Source of the DNA: Brasilonema sp. CT11
GTDB taxonomy: Bacteria > Cyanobacteriota > Cyanobacteriia > Cyanobacteriales > Nostocaceae
NCBI RefSeq assembly: GCF_017982655.1
Contig: NZ_JABXYX010000006.1
Coordinates: forward strand, 62,001 to 126,000
DNA: 64,000 nucleotides
Direction: 5' to 3'
Below are positions 1 through 8,264 of the stretch, piece by piece (the first letter of the stretch is position 1; each line of letters starts with the position of its first letter). The notes beneath the pieces are model-generated. The model did not search any database, was not told the DNA's origin, and was given only the letters and a program-made list of their open reading frames with translations. The translations under genes and the position numbers were made by a program.

Positions 1-1
1 T

Positions 2-265
2 TGGTTGGATGTACCAACCCATGCAACTTCTCTAAGTGAGCCGATAGATTTCATGACACCGAAAAACAACTCACCTGAAGCTGACAAGAAAAATGATATT
101 CTCTTGCCAGGAATGAAGCTTCTACTCAATCAAACTCTTTTGGAAGTCATGGCGGGAAAGTTAGAAGTAGTTCCCTCTCCCGCCCTTGAGGAACAAGCTG
201 ATGATGTGACGAGGCTACAAGTCTCTATCCCCCTAGTGATTCCTGAAGTTGAGCATCTACACTAA
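2..265 (+). CDS. 3' end of an unrecognised gene (partial)
   Basis: The frame is open at the left edge of the window and stops at 265. It is either the C-terminal end of a longer protein or a short gene starting at the TTG at 5. About 87 residues are visible. The stretch TLLEVMAGKLEVV followed by DVTRLQVSIPLV weakly resembles the last helix and strand of a histidine-kinase ATPase domain, but the glycine-rich lid that should precede it is not seen, so no function is assigned. Its last 41 bases overlap the end of the convergent acetyltransferase gene. Confidence 0.35.
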   Translation, partial: WLDVPTHATSLSEPIDFMTPKNNSPEADKKNDILLPGMKLLLNQTLLEVMAGKLEVVPSPALEEQADDVTRLQVSIPLVIPEVEHLH

Positions 266-698
266 GAGAATTAAATTTAGGTTGGTTATATAAGACCATT
301 GTGGTGGTAGAATTCTGTTGGAAACCAATCCTTTCGTAGAACCGCTGCTTGTGAGTTGTCATCAAATAGACACGCTCAACACGATTCATGCGCGGGTGAC
401 TCAAAACAGTTTCCACCAACTTACTTCCCAGTCCAGTATCACGGTACTCTGTATGAATGGCAACATCCCAAATAGTTGCGCGATAAACACAATCAGATGT
501 TGCTCTGGCAAAGCCAATTAATCGTTCTCCATCCCAAACGGTAATCACAGGGTCGCTGTTTGCAATGGCGATGCCTAAATCTTCAATGCTGCGATTATTT
601 GCCCAGAAAGCAGAAATGTTTAGCAGCTGTTGGATCTGATAAAGGTCCATTTTAGACTTGCGATCGCTAAATCGAATCTGATTGTGACTAGAGTTCAT
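225..698 (-). CDS. GNAT family N-acetyltransferase
   Basis: A 157-residue single-domain protein with the GNAT fold. The acetyl-CoA-binding motif A is seen as WDVAIHTEYRDTGLGSKLV (RDTGLG is the Q/R-x-x-G-x-G loop), and the terminal YERIGFQ matches the beta6-beta7 region. It would transfer an acetyl group from acetyl-CoA to an amine or protein N-terminus in the cytosol; the substrate cannot be read from sequence. The general look (IWDVAIH, MNRVERVYL) resembles the small cyanobacterial GNATs related to plastid acetyltransferases, which is an inference. The ATG at 698 is preferred over the one at 650 because the 16 residues between them (IRFSDRKSK) look like the conserved N-terminus of the family. 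It stands alone, convergent with the partial gene at the window edge. Confidence 0.8.
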   Translation of the reverse strand: MNSSHNQIRFSDRKSKMDLYQIQQLLNISAFWANNRSIEDLGIAIANSDPVITVWDGERLIGFARATSDCVYRATIWDVAIHTEYRDTGLGSKLVETVLSHPRMNRVERVYLMTTHKQRFYERIGFQQNSTTTMVLYNQPKFNSLSVDAQLQESLGG

Positions 699-805
699 GG
701 ATGTTACCGAATCGTTGGAGTTTATTCGCTACCTTTTTATCCGATTTTGTAAGATAGTGCTATACCTGTATCAATTGTAATCTTAAAAAAAGTTAATATT
801 TTCAT

Positions 806-1219
806 TTAACTACAAACCCATTTCCAGAAAGGATGACTTGGTCCTTGCTGACGTATTCGGAAAACCTGTTGTTCTAGGCGTTCCTTTTCCTGCGGTGGTA
901 GTCCGAATAAAATATTCCGACTTTGCCAAATCAGAACAGCAACGGTCATACCGAGACAAAAAAATAGACCAAGACTAGCCAAGAAATTGTAGTATAGCCC
1001 GTATCGGACAGCTACCCAGGTAAAATATTGTCGCCACAGAACAATTTCGCCTCGTAACTCCCATACACAAAAAGGCGCGATTGTCAACCATAAAAAGCCA
1101 ACAAATAACCATCTGCTATACACCTCTAGCTGGTGTAGCTTTTGTACTTGTTTTGCAAAAGACGCATCACTTTCGTCTGTGTACCAGCTAGTTTTTGGTG
1201 GTTCTTCCGGTTGATCCAT
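806..1219 (-). CDS. conserved membrane protein of unknown function
   Basis: A 137-residue protein that I do not recognise by family name. It has a soluble charged N-terminus (about 1-35), a hydrophobic segment at about 38-56 (WLFVGFLWLTIAPFCVW), a short connecting region with the motif LWRQYFTWVAVRYGLYYN, a second membrane segment at about 79-98, and a basic, glutamine-rich C-terminus ending HPFWKWVCS. Two membrane helices are therefore likely. It lies 42 bp downstream of secF on the same strand and could be co-transcribed with secD-secF, but nothing in the sequence ties it to secretion. Confidence 0.6.
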   Translation of the reverse strand: MDQPEEPPKTSWYTDESDASFAKQVQKLHQLEVYSRWLFVGFLWLTIAPFCVWELRGEIVLWRQYFTWVAVRYGLYYNFLASLGLFFCLGMTVAVLIWQSRNILFGLPPQEKERLEQQVFRIRQQGPSHPFWKWVCS

Positions 1220-1261
1220 AGATTAAGGAGTAACTAATAACTAATAAAGATGAATCATCTA

Positions 1262-2197
1262 CTATGTCTGATTGGTTCGCGTTGGTGATCTCCCCCGCCA
1301 CAAAGCGAGCAACGGACCAGCGACAAAAATACTAGAATAAGCGCCCACTGCAAAACCAATAATCAAAGCGAGGGCAAAGTTTCTCAAAGTTTCGCCGCCA
1401 AATATGAATAAGGCAAACAACGTCAGCAGCACGGTGAAAGTGGTGTTAAGCGATCGCGTCAGCGTCTGATTGATGGCATCATCTACAACTTGGTTAATAG
1501 GGTCATTGGGATGTTGGTTGAGAATTTCCCGAATCCGGTCATAAATGACTACCGTATCTGTCACCGAAAAACCAGTAATCGTCAATATCGCAACGACAAA
1601 CAGGCTGTCAACCTCAACACCTTGTACTAATCCTAAAATCGAGAAAATTCCCGTCGTAATGAGGACATCATGCAACAAGGCAATAATCGCAATCACGGCA
1701 TAATCGGTTTTGAAGCGCACGCTCAGGTAAATAATAATGCCGATAAACGAGACAATTAAAGCGGTTATTCCACTGGTAAACAATTCCTGACCCAGAGTAG
1801 GACCAACAGTCTCAATCTGAGTTGCTTTGGGGTCAAACCCTCCCAATTTTTCGCTCAATGCTGTTTGTAACTTTGTGCGTGCCTCAACATTTAACGTCTC
1901 AGTGCGGACTGATACTGCCTGTTGGTTTTGACCGACAACTTGGATGCTGCTGTTGCCTAATCCTTGAGCATCGATTACTTCCCGCACAGATGAAAGTTCA
2001 ATTGGCTTAGCACAGTTTTGCGCGATTGTGCAATCCCGTTCAAACACTAGGCGCGTACCACCGACAAAGTCCAGACTAGGACGAAGAGGTGCGCCTAACG
2101 TCTGCCAAGAAATCACCATCGCAATGATACCGCTGAGAATCAGAGCACCGGAAAGTGCCCACCATAGAAAACGCTGTTTGATGACACTAATTTTCAT
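1262..2197 (-). CDS. secF: protein translocase subunit SecF
   Basis: SecF, the smaller partner of the SecDF complex that uses the proton gradient to assist late steps of Sec-dependent export. The 311 residues show the family order. There is a first membrane helix at about 11-31, then the conserved DFVGGTRL stretch (43-50) that opens the P1-like extracytoplasmic domain. A block of five helices from about 140 follows, with the hallmark ALLHDVLITTG at 173-182 and TDTVVIYDRIRE in the next helix. Length is normal for cyanobacterial SecF. The start ATG overlaps the secD stop by 4 bp, so the two are translationally coupled. The complex acts in the plasma membrane and probably also the thylakoid membrane, an inference from cyanobacterial biology. 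Confidence 0.95.
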   Translation of the reverse strand: MKISVIKQRFLWWALSGALILSGIIAMVISWQTLGAPLRPSLDFVGGTRLVFERDCTIAQNCAKPIELSSVREVIDAQGLGNSSIQVVGQNQQAVSVRTETLNVEARTKLQTALSEKLGGFDPKATQIETVGPTLGQELFTSGITALIVSFIGIIIYLSVRFKTDYAVIAIIALLHDVLITTGIFSILGLVQGVEVDSLFVVAILTITGFSVTDTVVIYDRIREILNQHPNDPINQVVDDAINQTLTRSLNTTFTVLLTLFALFIFGGETLRNFALALIIGFAVGAYSSIFVAGPLLALWRGRSPTRTNQT

Positions 2198-3612
2198 TGT
2201 ACCGCCTCCGGCTCAGACTTAGTATACATTGCCAGATTAGGACAAAACAGTTCGGGCTTGCGCAAGTTAGGAAATCCGATTGCCACCAACAGCAACGTAC
2301 GACTACAAGTGATCGATGTAAACAAGTTCACGAGCAATCCTAATGCCAATGTCAGAGCAAAGCCTTTGACTAAACCAGCCCCAAGCCAAAAAAGCGTTGC
2401 ACAGGAAATTAAAGTTGTCACGTGAGAGTCTAAAATACTAGACCAAGCTCTGTAAAATCCTGCCTCTACCGAACGATACAGGCTTTTGCCAGATCGTAGT
2501 TCTTCACGAGTGCGCTCAAAAATCAGCACGTTAGCATCAACTGCCATCCCGATACTAAGGATGAATCCAGCAATGCCAGGAAGAGTTAAAGTGATAGCCA
2601 GTAAAACGAAGGTAGCATATGTCAGTAAGGCGTAGATGACTAAAGCAATGTCAGCAATGACACCTGGTAGTCTATAATACACTACCATAAATATTAATAC
2701 TAACACCAGACCGCCTATGCCAGCATAGATGCTACGTTGAATACTGTCTTTACCTAAGGTAGCTCCTACTGTACGATTCTCTACGATTTCCACGGGTACA
2801 GGTAGTGCTCCACCGCGTAGCTGCACGCCTAAGTCATTGGCTTCTTGTGAAGTAAATCGACCTGTAATCACAGCAGATCCTCCACCGATACCAGATGCGG
2901 CAAATTCTGGACCGACCGTAGGATAGCTGATCAATTCGTTATCTAGAAAAATACCTATGCTGCGTCCGGTACCGGCAAGTTGTTTTGTCAGTTCGCCAAA
3001 TAGTTCACCACCCTTATCATCGAAGCGAATGGCTACATTCCAGTTGTTGCCTTGGGTTGGTTCACCATAAGCGTCTTTGAGGTACTTACCAATTAGTGGT
3101 GGGTTTGTGCTTTCAAATAATTCAGCGATCGCTGAGTTACTCTTTTTCAGATCTTGCTGATTTTTCTCAATTGCAGCTTTGTCGTTAGTCTTTCGTAGTT
3201 CTGCTTGTTTTGCTTTCAATTGTGTTTTTGATGCGAAAAATGTATTCAGTTGAATTTCTGTATTTGGCTTTTGCTTTTTGAACTCTAACTGCGCTGTACC
3301 TCCTAGTACTCGTTCTGCTTGCTGTGGGTCGTTGACCCCCGGCAATTGTACTAATATTTTGTCTTGACCTGCTGTTTGGATAATTGGTTCCGAAACACCT
3401 AAACCGTTGATGCGACCTTCGACGACTCTTTTAACAGCCTCTAATTCTCGATCAGTGATTTGTTTAATTTCCGGTGTCGTTTTTACTTGAATTGTTAACT
3501 GTGAGCCCCCCTGCAAGTCTAATCCCAGAGATGCAGGAATTGTAGCAATCACCGCAATTGCGGCGATTACTAAAACTAAAATCAAAACTAATAGCGATCG
3601 CTGTCTTTGCAT
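2194..3612 (-). CDS. secD: protein translocase subunit SecD
   Basis: SecD, the large subunit of the SecDF export motor. The 472-residue protein has an N-terminal signal-anchor helix (about 6-27) and then the diagnostic LGLDLQGGSQL (29-39). A long extracytoplasmic region follows, with a charged coiled-coil-like insert (KQAELRKTNDKAAIEKNQQ) also found in cyanobacterial SecD. Six C-terminal helices carry GMAVDANVLIFERTREEL (around 355-372), which holds the conserved Asp of the proton path. An AAGGGT-like Shine-Dalgarno sequence precedes the ATG at 3612. It is first in the secD-secF pair and its stop overlaps the secF start. The residues after the last helix (NLRKPELFCPNLAM) form a short cytosolic tail. 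Confidence 0.95.
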   Translation of the reverse strand: MQRQRSLLVLILVLVIAAIAVIATIPASLGLDLQGGSQLTIQVKTTPEIKQITDRELEAVKRVVEGRINGLGVSEPIIQTAGQDKILVQLPGVNDPQQAERVLGGTAQLEFKKQKPNTEIQLNTFFASKTQLKAKQAELRKTNDKAAIEKNQQDLKKSNSAIAELFESTNPPLIGKYLKDAYGEPTQGNNWNVAIRFDDKGGELFGELTKQLAGTGRSIGIFLDNELISYPTVGPEFAASGIGGGSAVITGRFTSQEANDLGVQLRGGALPVPVEIVENRTVGATLGKDSIQRSIYAGIGGLVLVLIFMVVYYRLPGVIADIALVIYALLTYATFVLLAITLTLPGIAGFILSIGMAVDANVLIFERTREELRSGKSLYRSVEAGFYRAWSSILDSHVTTLISCATLFWLGAGLVKGFALTLALGLLVNLFTSITCSRTLLLVAIGFPNLRKPELFCPNLAMYTKSEPEAVQ

Positions 3613-3714
3613 ACCCTTACTTGCTGCGACAAAGGCTATGATAGCGCTCTTTGGAAGAGTTGTGACCTATAACTTAACAGTTTTGAGTGACAACTTTTAC
3701 CGAAAAACTGGGTT

Positions 3715-4056
3715 TAAAGCCCCGTCCTTCTGGGACGGCTTTTCCAGAATCAAGGAATAAAAACGCGCTACAGTGCTACATTAATTTTAAGCGGCGGTAA
3801 TTCGCAATAAAAAACGAAGTAGGTCACGCGGTCAACTCCTGAACCGAAACCCTGGTAGTAAAAATCCTAGATGTTGTACAAGTGGGAGTCAAAGGAAAGC
3901 TTTGTAAAAACCTTCTCAAACGCGGTCGGGCAGTCCGTGTAAGCTTGTGGACGTATCCAAACAGGGATAATTGAGTGCTTGCATTCAAGTATCTAGGGAG
4001 GACGGTTGAAGCAAGAATCCTCATGCCTTTAGGCGCAGGAGTGTCAAAAAGAATTG
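3715..4056 (+). mobile_element. degraded IS200/IS605 (TnpB-type) end
   Basis: No intact gene lies here. At 4008-4052 the plus strand reads GAAGCAAGAATCCTC, a small hairpin (ATGCCTTTAGGCGC) and then AGGAGTGTCAA. The arrangement GAATCC - hairpin - GGAGTGTCAA is the usual right end just after tnpB in cyanobacterial IS605/IS1341-type elements and corresponds to the omega-RNA scaffold region. At 3716-3743 another hairpin (AAAGCC-CCGTCC, loop, GGACGG-CTTTT) resembles terminal hairpins of the same family. The tnpB reading frame between them is not recognisable, so this is a relic. The exact edges are my estimate. A 94-codon minus-strand frame inside (3824-4108) looks spurious. Confidence 0.4.
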
Positions 4057-4138
4057 GGGATTGTAAATTGTTAGTCTTTTGCTGTTGATATTTTACATCA
4101 TCAAGCACTCACTTCTAACTAGTCCCCAATTCCACCTG

Positions 4139-5122
4139 CTAAACGCGCAAAGCTACCATCTTTTCCACAGCCTCAACAATTTGTTCTGGTTGAACGATAG
4201 TTAATCTTTCTAAAGTTCCATTGTAAGGTGTGGGAATATCTTGGGAAGAAAGTCGCAATACAGGTGCATCCAATTCATCAAATAAGCGTTCATTAATAGA
4301 GGCAGTTAATTCCGCTCCAATGCCCCCTGTTCTCATGCACTCTTCCACAATAATCACTCGATGAGTTTTTCTTACAGATGCACCAATAGTATCAAAATCT
4401 AGCGGTTTGAGTGATATCAGGTCAATGACTTCTGGATCATAACCTTCTTTTTCCAATGTTTTGACAGCTTGCGTCACATGATGTCGCATGCGTGAGTAAG
4501 TCAGGATTGTGACATCTTTCCCAGAACGTACAACTTCTGCTTTATCCAAAGGCAGCAGATATTCTTTTTCTGGCAAATCTTCTTTCAAGTTGTAAAGTAG
4601 AACGTGTTCAAAGAACAACACTGGGTTATCATCACGAATAGCTGATTTGAGTAATCCTTTAGCGTTGTAAGCAGTGGAACAGGCAACAATCTTCAACCCT
4701 GGTACAGCTTGGAAGTATGCTTCTAAGCGTTGGGAATGTTCTGCACCAAGCTGCTTACCCACACCTCCAGGTCCACGAATCACCATTGGAATTTTAAAGT
4801 TACCCCCGGAGGTATAACGCAGCATTCCAGCGTTATTGGATATTTGGTTGAAGGCAAGAAGCAAGAAACCCATGTTCATACCTTCAACAATTGGTCGCAA
4901 CCCAGTCATTGCTGCCCCAACTGCTAAACCCATAAAGCTGTTTTCGGCGATCGGGGTGTCTAGAAGCCGGAGATCGCCATATTTTTTGTACAAGTCTTTG
5001 GTCACTTTGTAGGAACCACCATAGTGTCCTACGTCTTCACCAAGAACAAATACAGTTGCGTCATGGGCCATTTCTTCATCAATGGCTTCCCGTAAAGCGT
5101 TGAAGAACAGTGTTTCTGCCAT
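4139..5122 (-). CDS. pdhB: pyruvate dehydrogenase E1 component, beta subunit
   Basis: The beta chain of the thiamin-diphosphate-dependent pyruvate dehydrogenase E1. With the alpha chain it decarboxylates pyruvate and passes the acetyl group to the E2 lipoyl domain. The 327 residues start [18 protein letters not shown] and show the ThDP/Pyr domain motif [19 protein letters not shown], the conserved [39 protein letters not shown] and the C-terminal transketolase domain with [13 protein letters not shown]. Length matches the cyanobacterial and plastid enzyme. The alpha subunit gene is not adjacent, as is usual in cyanobacteria. The gene stands alone; downstream lies the degraded IS end. Confidence 0.93.
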   Translation of the reverse strand: MAETLFFNALREAIDEEMAHDATVFVLGEDVGHYGGSYKVTKDLYKKYGDLRLLDTPIAENSFMGLAVGAAMTGLRPIVEGMNMGFLLLAFNQISNNAGMLRYTSGGNFKIPMVIRGPGGVGKQLGAEHSQRLEAYFQAVPGLKIVACSTAYNAKGLLKSAIRDDNPVLFFEHVLLYNLKEDLPEKEYLLPLDKAEVVRSGKDVTILTYSRMRHHVTQAVKTLEKEGYDPEVIDLISLKPLDFDTIGASVRKTHRVIIVEECMRTGGIGAELTASINERLFDELDAPVLRLSSQDIPTPYNGTLERLTIVQPEQIVEAVEKMVALRV

Positions 5123-5373
5123 TAGACTTTTATATGCGACTATTGTTTTAGAATCTTAACGCGCATCTGCTCCCTAAGATGGTGAGCGATGCTGCAAAGT
5201 GTGCCGCTACGCACGCGAACGCACGAGTTGCTTGTCTTGCGTTTAAAATTATAGGCTATGTGACAGCAAGTACTTGAACAGTTAGCAGTTACCAGTTACC
5301 AGTTACCAGTGTTTGTTCCCCATAACCTTGAGCACTGTTCCCTGTTAAGCGTTAAGCGTTAAGCGTTCCCTGA
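5123..5373. repeat. intergenic region with two heptameric tandem repeats
   Basis: This spacer holds two short tandem repeats with 7-bp units: TTACCAG, about three copies at 5288-5310, and GTTAAGC, three copies at 5344-5364. Heptamer repeats of this kind (STRRs) are typical of heterocystous cyanobacterial genomes. Nothing else is seen except a palindromic fragment near 5190-5230. Confidence 0.7.
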
Positions 5374-5718
5374 TTAATATCCAACTTCATTTAAGTGGAA
5401 ACTAGGGGAATCAGTGACTTGATTAACCTGGCTTACCTGATTCACCGGAGGAGACGAATTAACCGGATTTTCCGGAAATCTTCTGGGTCTTCCTGGTTTA
5501 CGCTTATGTCGTTGATTGATAGATTTTTCGCTTGCTGTAGCCAGTTCTTCTGGTGTGCATTTAAACAGCCGCAATGCATCTAAATATTTTTTGGGTGTCA
5601 TGGTTGGTTCTGTGCGCCCTGCTTCCCAGTTGCGCACACTCGTTTCACTAATTGCAAGCCTGAAGGCAACCTCTGCGCGGCTGAGTCCCGCACGCTCTCT
5701 CAGGACTTGCATATCCAT
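5374..5718 (-). CDS. XRE-family HTH regulator with AT-hook-like tail
   Basis: A 114-residue DNA-binding protein. Residues about 3-55 form an XRE/Cro-type helix-turn-helix (LRERAGLSRAEVAFRLAISETSVRNWEAGRTEP), with the usual second and third helices and the N-W-E-x-G turn. Residues 72-80 (KRKPGRPRR) look like an AT-hook, a minor-groove DNA-binding element. The rest of the tail is rich in Pro, Asn, Val and Ser and probably disordered (PVNQVSQVNQV repeats). The ATG at 5718 is chosen because GGGAG lies 8 bases upstream; a TTG at 5724 would be too close. The gene stands alone, so its target is not known. It may bind AT-rich sites such as its own upstream region. Confidence 0.75.
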   Translation of the reverse strand: MDMQVLRERAGLSRAEVAFRLAISETSVRNWEAGRTEPTMTPKKYLDALRLFKCTPEELATASEKSINQRHKRKPGRPRRFPENPVNSSPPVNQVSQVNQVTDSPSFHLNEVGY

Positions 5719-5960
5719 AGCCAATGCTCCCTTTGCAAAACTATAGTACTTATTTATTAAATCAATTGACGTAAAAAAGCCAACTGAGCATTATTTGTTA
5801 ACTATATTATTTTATAATCTATTAGTTACGTATTTGGCAAACGGGCGATCGCCCTCACCCCCGCCAAAAGTTGCTAGTTGACAACATTTGCCCTACTAAT
5901 AGTGTAAATTTATCTGTCGTCGAAAAAGTCTTGGCATTCAAATTTATCTTCCAGTTAAAG

Positions 5961-6031
5961 GATAATCTCACACCCAGCCACAAAGACACCTAGATTTGCT
6001 CTTTGCCCTAGCGGTTTGGTGTGAGATTATC
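5961..6031. repeat. 14-bp inverted repeat downstream of hemB
   Basis: GATAATCTCACACC (5961-5974) pairs perfectly with GGTGTGAGATTATC (6018-6031) around a 43-nt loop. It lies about 50 bp past the hemB stop codon on the hemB strand. No T-run follows, so a simple terminator is unlikely. The rest of 5719-6083 shows no gene. Confidence 0.5.
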
Positions 6032-6083
6032 AAGCAAAGTTATCAAAACTTCACGTTGTAGCACTTGAGGCAAAACTCACCGC

Positions 6084-7064
6084 CTATCGCAACCACCGCG
6101 CTGCATCTTTGGCATGGTAAGTTAAAATCAAGTCTGCTCCAGCGCGTTTAAAGCCGATGAGAGTTTCCATCACCACACGCTGTTCATCAATCCAGCCGTT
6201 TAAAGCTGCAGCTTTCACCATAGAATACTCACCAGAGACGTTATAAGCGGCAACAGGGAGGTTGCAAGCTTCCTTAACACGGCAGATAACATCCATGTAT
6301 GCCAAAGCTGGCTTCACCATGAGCATATCCGCACCTTCGGCGATATCTAGCCCAATTTCTTTTAGAGCTTCACGAGAGTTACCGGGGTCCATTTGGTATG
6401 TGCGGCGATCGCCAAACTGTGGGGCAGAATCTGCAGCATCTCGAAATGGACCATAGTAAGCCGAAGCATATTTAGCAGCATACGACAAAATCGGGGTATC
6501 ATGAAATCCCGCATCATCCAGAGCGCTACGAATTGCTTGTACAAAGCCATCCATCATTCCGGAAGGAGCAATGATATCTGCCCCAGCCTTGGCTTGGGAA
6601 ACTGCTGTTTTTCCAAGTAAATCCAGCGTTGGATCATTCAAAACCCGTCCGGTTAAATCACCCACTTGTAGATAACCGCAGTGTCCGTGATTTGTGTACT
6701 CGCACAAACAAGTATCAGCAATCACAATCAAATCTGGTACTGCTTCTTTAACAGCAGTCGCTGCTTTTTGAACCATACCGCAATCATGCCATGCGCCAGT
6801 GGCATCAACATCTTTATCTGCAGGAATACCAAACAAAATAATCGCAGGAATTCCTAAGTCATAAACTTCTTTTGCCTCTTCCACTATTTTGTCTATCGAA
6901 AGTTGGTAGACTCCAGGCATCGATCTGACTTCATTCGCGATTCCTTCACCTGGTACAGCAAACAGAGGGTAAATTAAATCATTGGTGGTTAAAACAGTTT
7001 CGCGTACCATGCGGCGTAGTTGTGGATGGGTACGCAGACGACGTGGGCGATGGGTAGGAAACAT
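6084..7064 (-). CDS. hemB: delta-aminolevulinic acid dehydratase (porphobilinogen synthase)
   Basis: HemB joins two 5-aminolevulinate molecules into porphobilinogen, the second committed step to haem, chlorophyll and bilins. With the start at 7064 the protein is 326 residues and begins [20 protein letters not shown] as in the family. The longer frame up to 7130 adds an unlikely hydrophobic leader. Both Schiff-base lysines are present: Lys198 in [15 protein letters not shown] and Lys251 in [10 protein letters not shown]. The metal site [14 protein letters not shown] (118-130) carries three cysteines, the signature of the zinc-dependent class rather than the Asp-rich magnesium class of plants. 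The homo-octameric enzyme acts in the cytosol. The gene stands alone. Confidence 0.95.
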   Translation of the reverse strand: MFPTHRPRRLRTHPQLRRMVRETVLTTNDLIYPLFAVPGEGIANEVRSMPGVYQLSIDKIVEEAKEVYDLGIPAIILFGIPADKDVDATGAWHDCGMVQKAATAVKEAVPDLIVIADTCLCEYTNHGHCGYLQVGDLTGRVLNDPTLDLLGKTAVSQAKAGADIIAPSGMMDGFVQAIRSALDDAGFHDTPILSYAAKYASAYYGPFRDAADSAPQFGDRRTYQMDPGNSREALKEIGLDIAEGADMLMVKPALAYMDVICRVKEACNLPVAAYNVSGEYSMVKAAALNGWIDEQRVVMETLIGFKRAGADLILTYHAKDAARWLR

Positions 7065-7368
7065 AAATTTTTGTGAACTTACTAATACAAAATGTACACA
7101 AAACAAAGCGTTACAAATAGCAAGATACAAACGCTTTGTAGTCAGAGATTCGGCAATTAGCGCTTAACTGTCACGCCATTTACCGAACTCGGGGCAAACC
7201 CCCGGAGGCTCCTCTGCCCTACTGTTTGTAACGCTGTGGGGTAATTTTGTATTTTACAGCGATATCGTCAAACAAAAATCTTAAAAATTACCTCTATTTC
7301 TGTTTTTGGACGTAATTAAAATTTAATGGTGATGTGCGCGTAATTAGTCCAAAATTAAAGGCTAACTA

Positions 7369-7600
7369 GTGCAGCTGAGTCCCAAGGGGAGCCACTGCGG
7401 ACGCCACATGCCGTGACAGTGGGAGATCCTCCTCCAGCAGTGGCTCCCCTTGGGGTTTCACGCCAGGTGCTTCAAGCGGGGGAACCCCGCCAACGCACTG
7501 GCTCAACGGACAGGTGCCTCAAGTCGGGAGACCCGCCCACGGCACTGTCCTCCCCAAGTGGAGCAAGTGGCGTGACACGCGCAAGGAACGCGGAATTCGC
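7369..7600. repeat. GC-rich palindromic repeat cluster
   Basis: A GC-rich stretch of repeated units sharing CAGGTGC(T/C)(T/C)CAAG, then GGG(G)GA-ACCCCGCC or GGGAGACCCGCC, then CACTGGCTC or CACTGTCCTC, with GGAGCCACTGC and GCAGTGGCTCC as inverted parts. The same units recur at 12950-13180 and 29160-29220 in this window. An 82-codon plus-strand frame runs through it but its composition is that of the repeat, so no gene is called. 7065-7368 upstream holds the hemB leader and nothing else I can name. Confidence 0.7.
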
Positions 7601-7787
7601 AAGCAGGAGAAATGGACTGCGTCCCGCAGCGCTAACAAAATTCAAAATGCTTATGACCTAAGTTTTTTATTGATTTTGTAGACGCGGAGCGGCTTCGGTG
7701 CAGGCTATAGGTGCGCTCAATGCGCCGTCATGTACTAGTAGCGCGAGTAATCTTATCAATGACTAACGAGTGGCGGATGACAAAAAA

Positions 7788-8129
7788 CTAAAAAACCCGG
7801 AAAATGTAGGGATAGCGGAAGGGTTGATCTGGATCGGTAAGAACATGAAAAACTGCCCAAATTGTTAGTCCCCAATGGGCAAGAAACCATAGACCTGCTA
7901 GTGGTAACAGCAAACCGAAGGTGATCCACATCAATCCTGTCACAATAGCTCCATAAAGCCATACATTAAAGTGGAAGTTAATGGATTCTTTAGCATTTTC
8001 CCTGACAACTGGATCTTCAGACACAAAGAGTATAGCGATGGGTAGACCTACAGACACAAAAGTAGCGCTCAAGAAAATTGCACCATGACTCAGTGCTGAT
8101 AAAATCTTTCGCTTATCTGGATCGTACAC
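7788..8129 (-). CDS. DUF4870 (Tic20-like) membrane protein
   Basis: A 113-residue membrane protein of the DUF4870 family. The hallmarks are LSALSHGAIFL near the N-terminus, VVRENAKESINFHFNVWLYG in the middle, and three to four hydrophobic segments (about 12-34, 52-72, 75-97). The family is distantly similar to the Tic20/HOTT membrane domain; the function is not established. The start is a GTG at 8129 with AAGGAG 10 bases upstream. It is divergent from prfC with about 135 bp between them. That spacer contains an AAGTT tandem repeat at 8226-8245. Confidence 0.8.
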   Translation of the reverse strand: MYDPDKRKILSALSHGAIFLSATFVSVGLPIAILFVSEDPVVRENAKESINFHFNVWLYGAIVTGLMWITFGLLLPLAGLWFLAHWGLTIWAVFHVLTDPDQPFRYPYIFRVF

Positions 8130-8264
8130 TGTTTTTTTCTCCTTCCGTTTGACTTGGTTATTATATAACGACCACTACATAGGCGTTGTTGTCTTAAGAT
8201 TAAAAGACTTACTAAAGTTGGAAAAAGTTAAGTTAAGTTAAGTTACAAGTAATCAAATAGCATT

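Noticed and set aside
3824-4108. A 94-codon minus-strand open frame between secD and pdhB
   Set aside because: It runs antisense through the IS605-like right end and has no recognisable protein pattern or ribosome binding site.
5288-5366. A CRISPR-like array
   Set aside because: The repeats are 7-bp tandem units without spacers; no CRISPR array or cas gene is seen anywhere in the window.
7413-7661. An 82-codon plus-strand frame
   Set aside because: It lies wholly in the GC-rich repeat; its sequence is the translated repeat.
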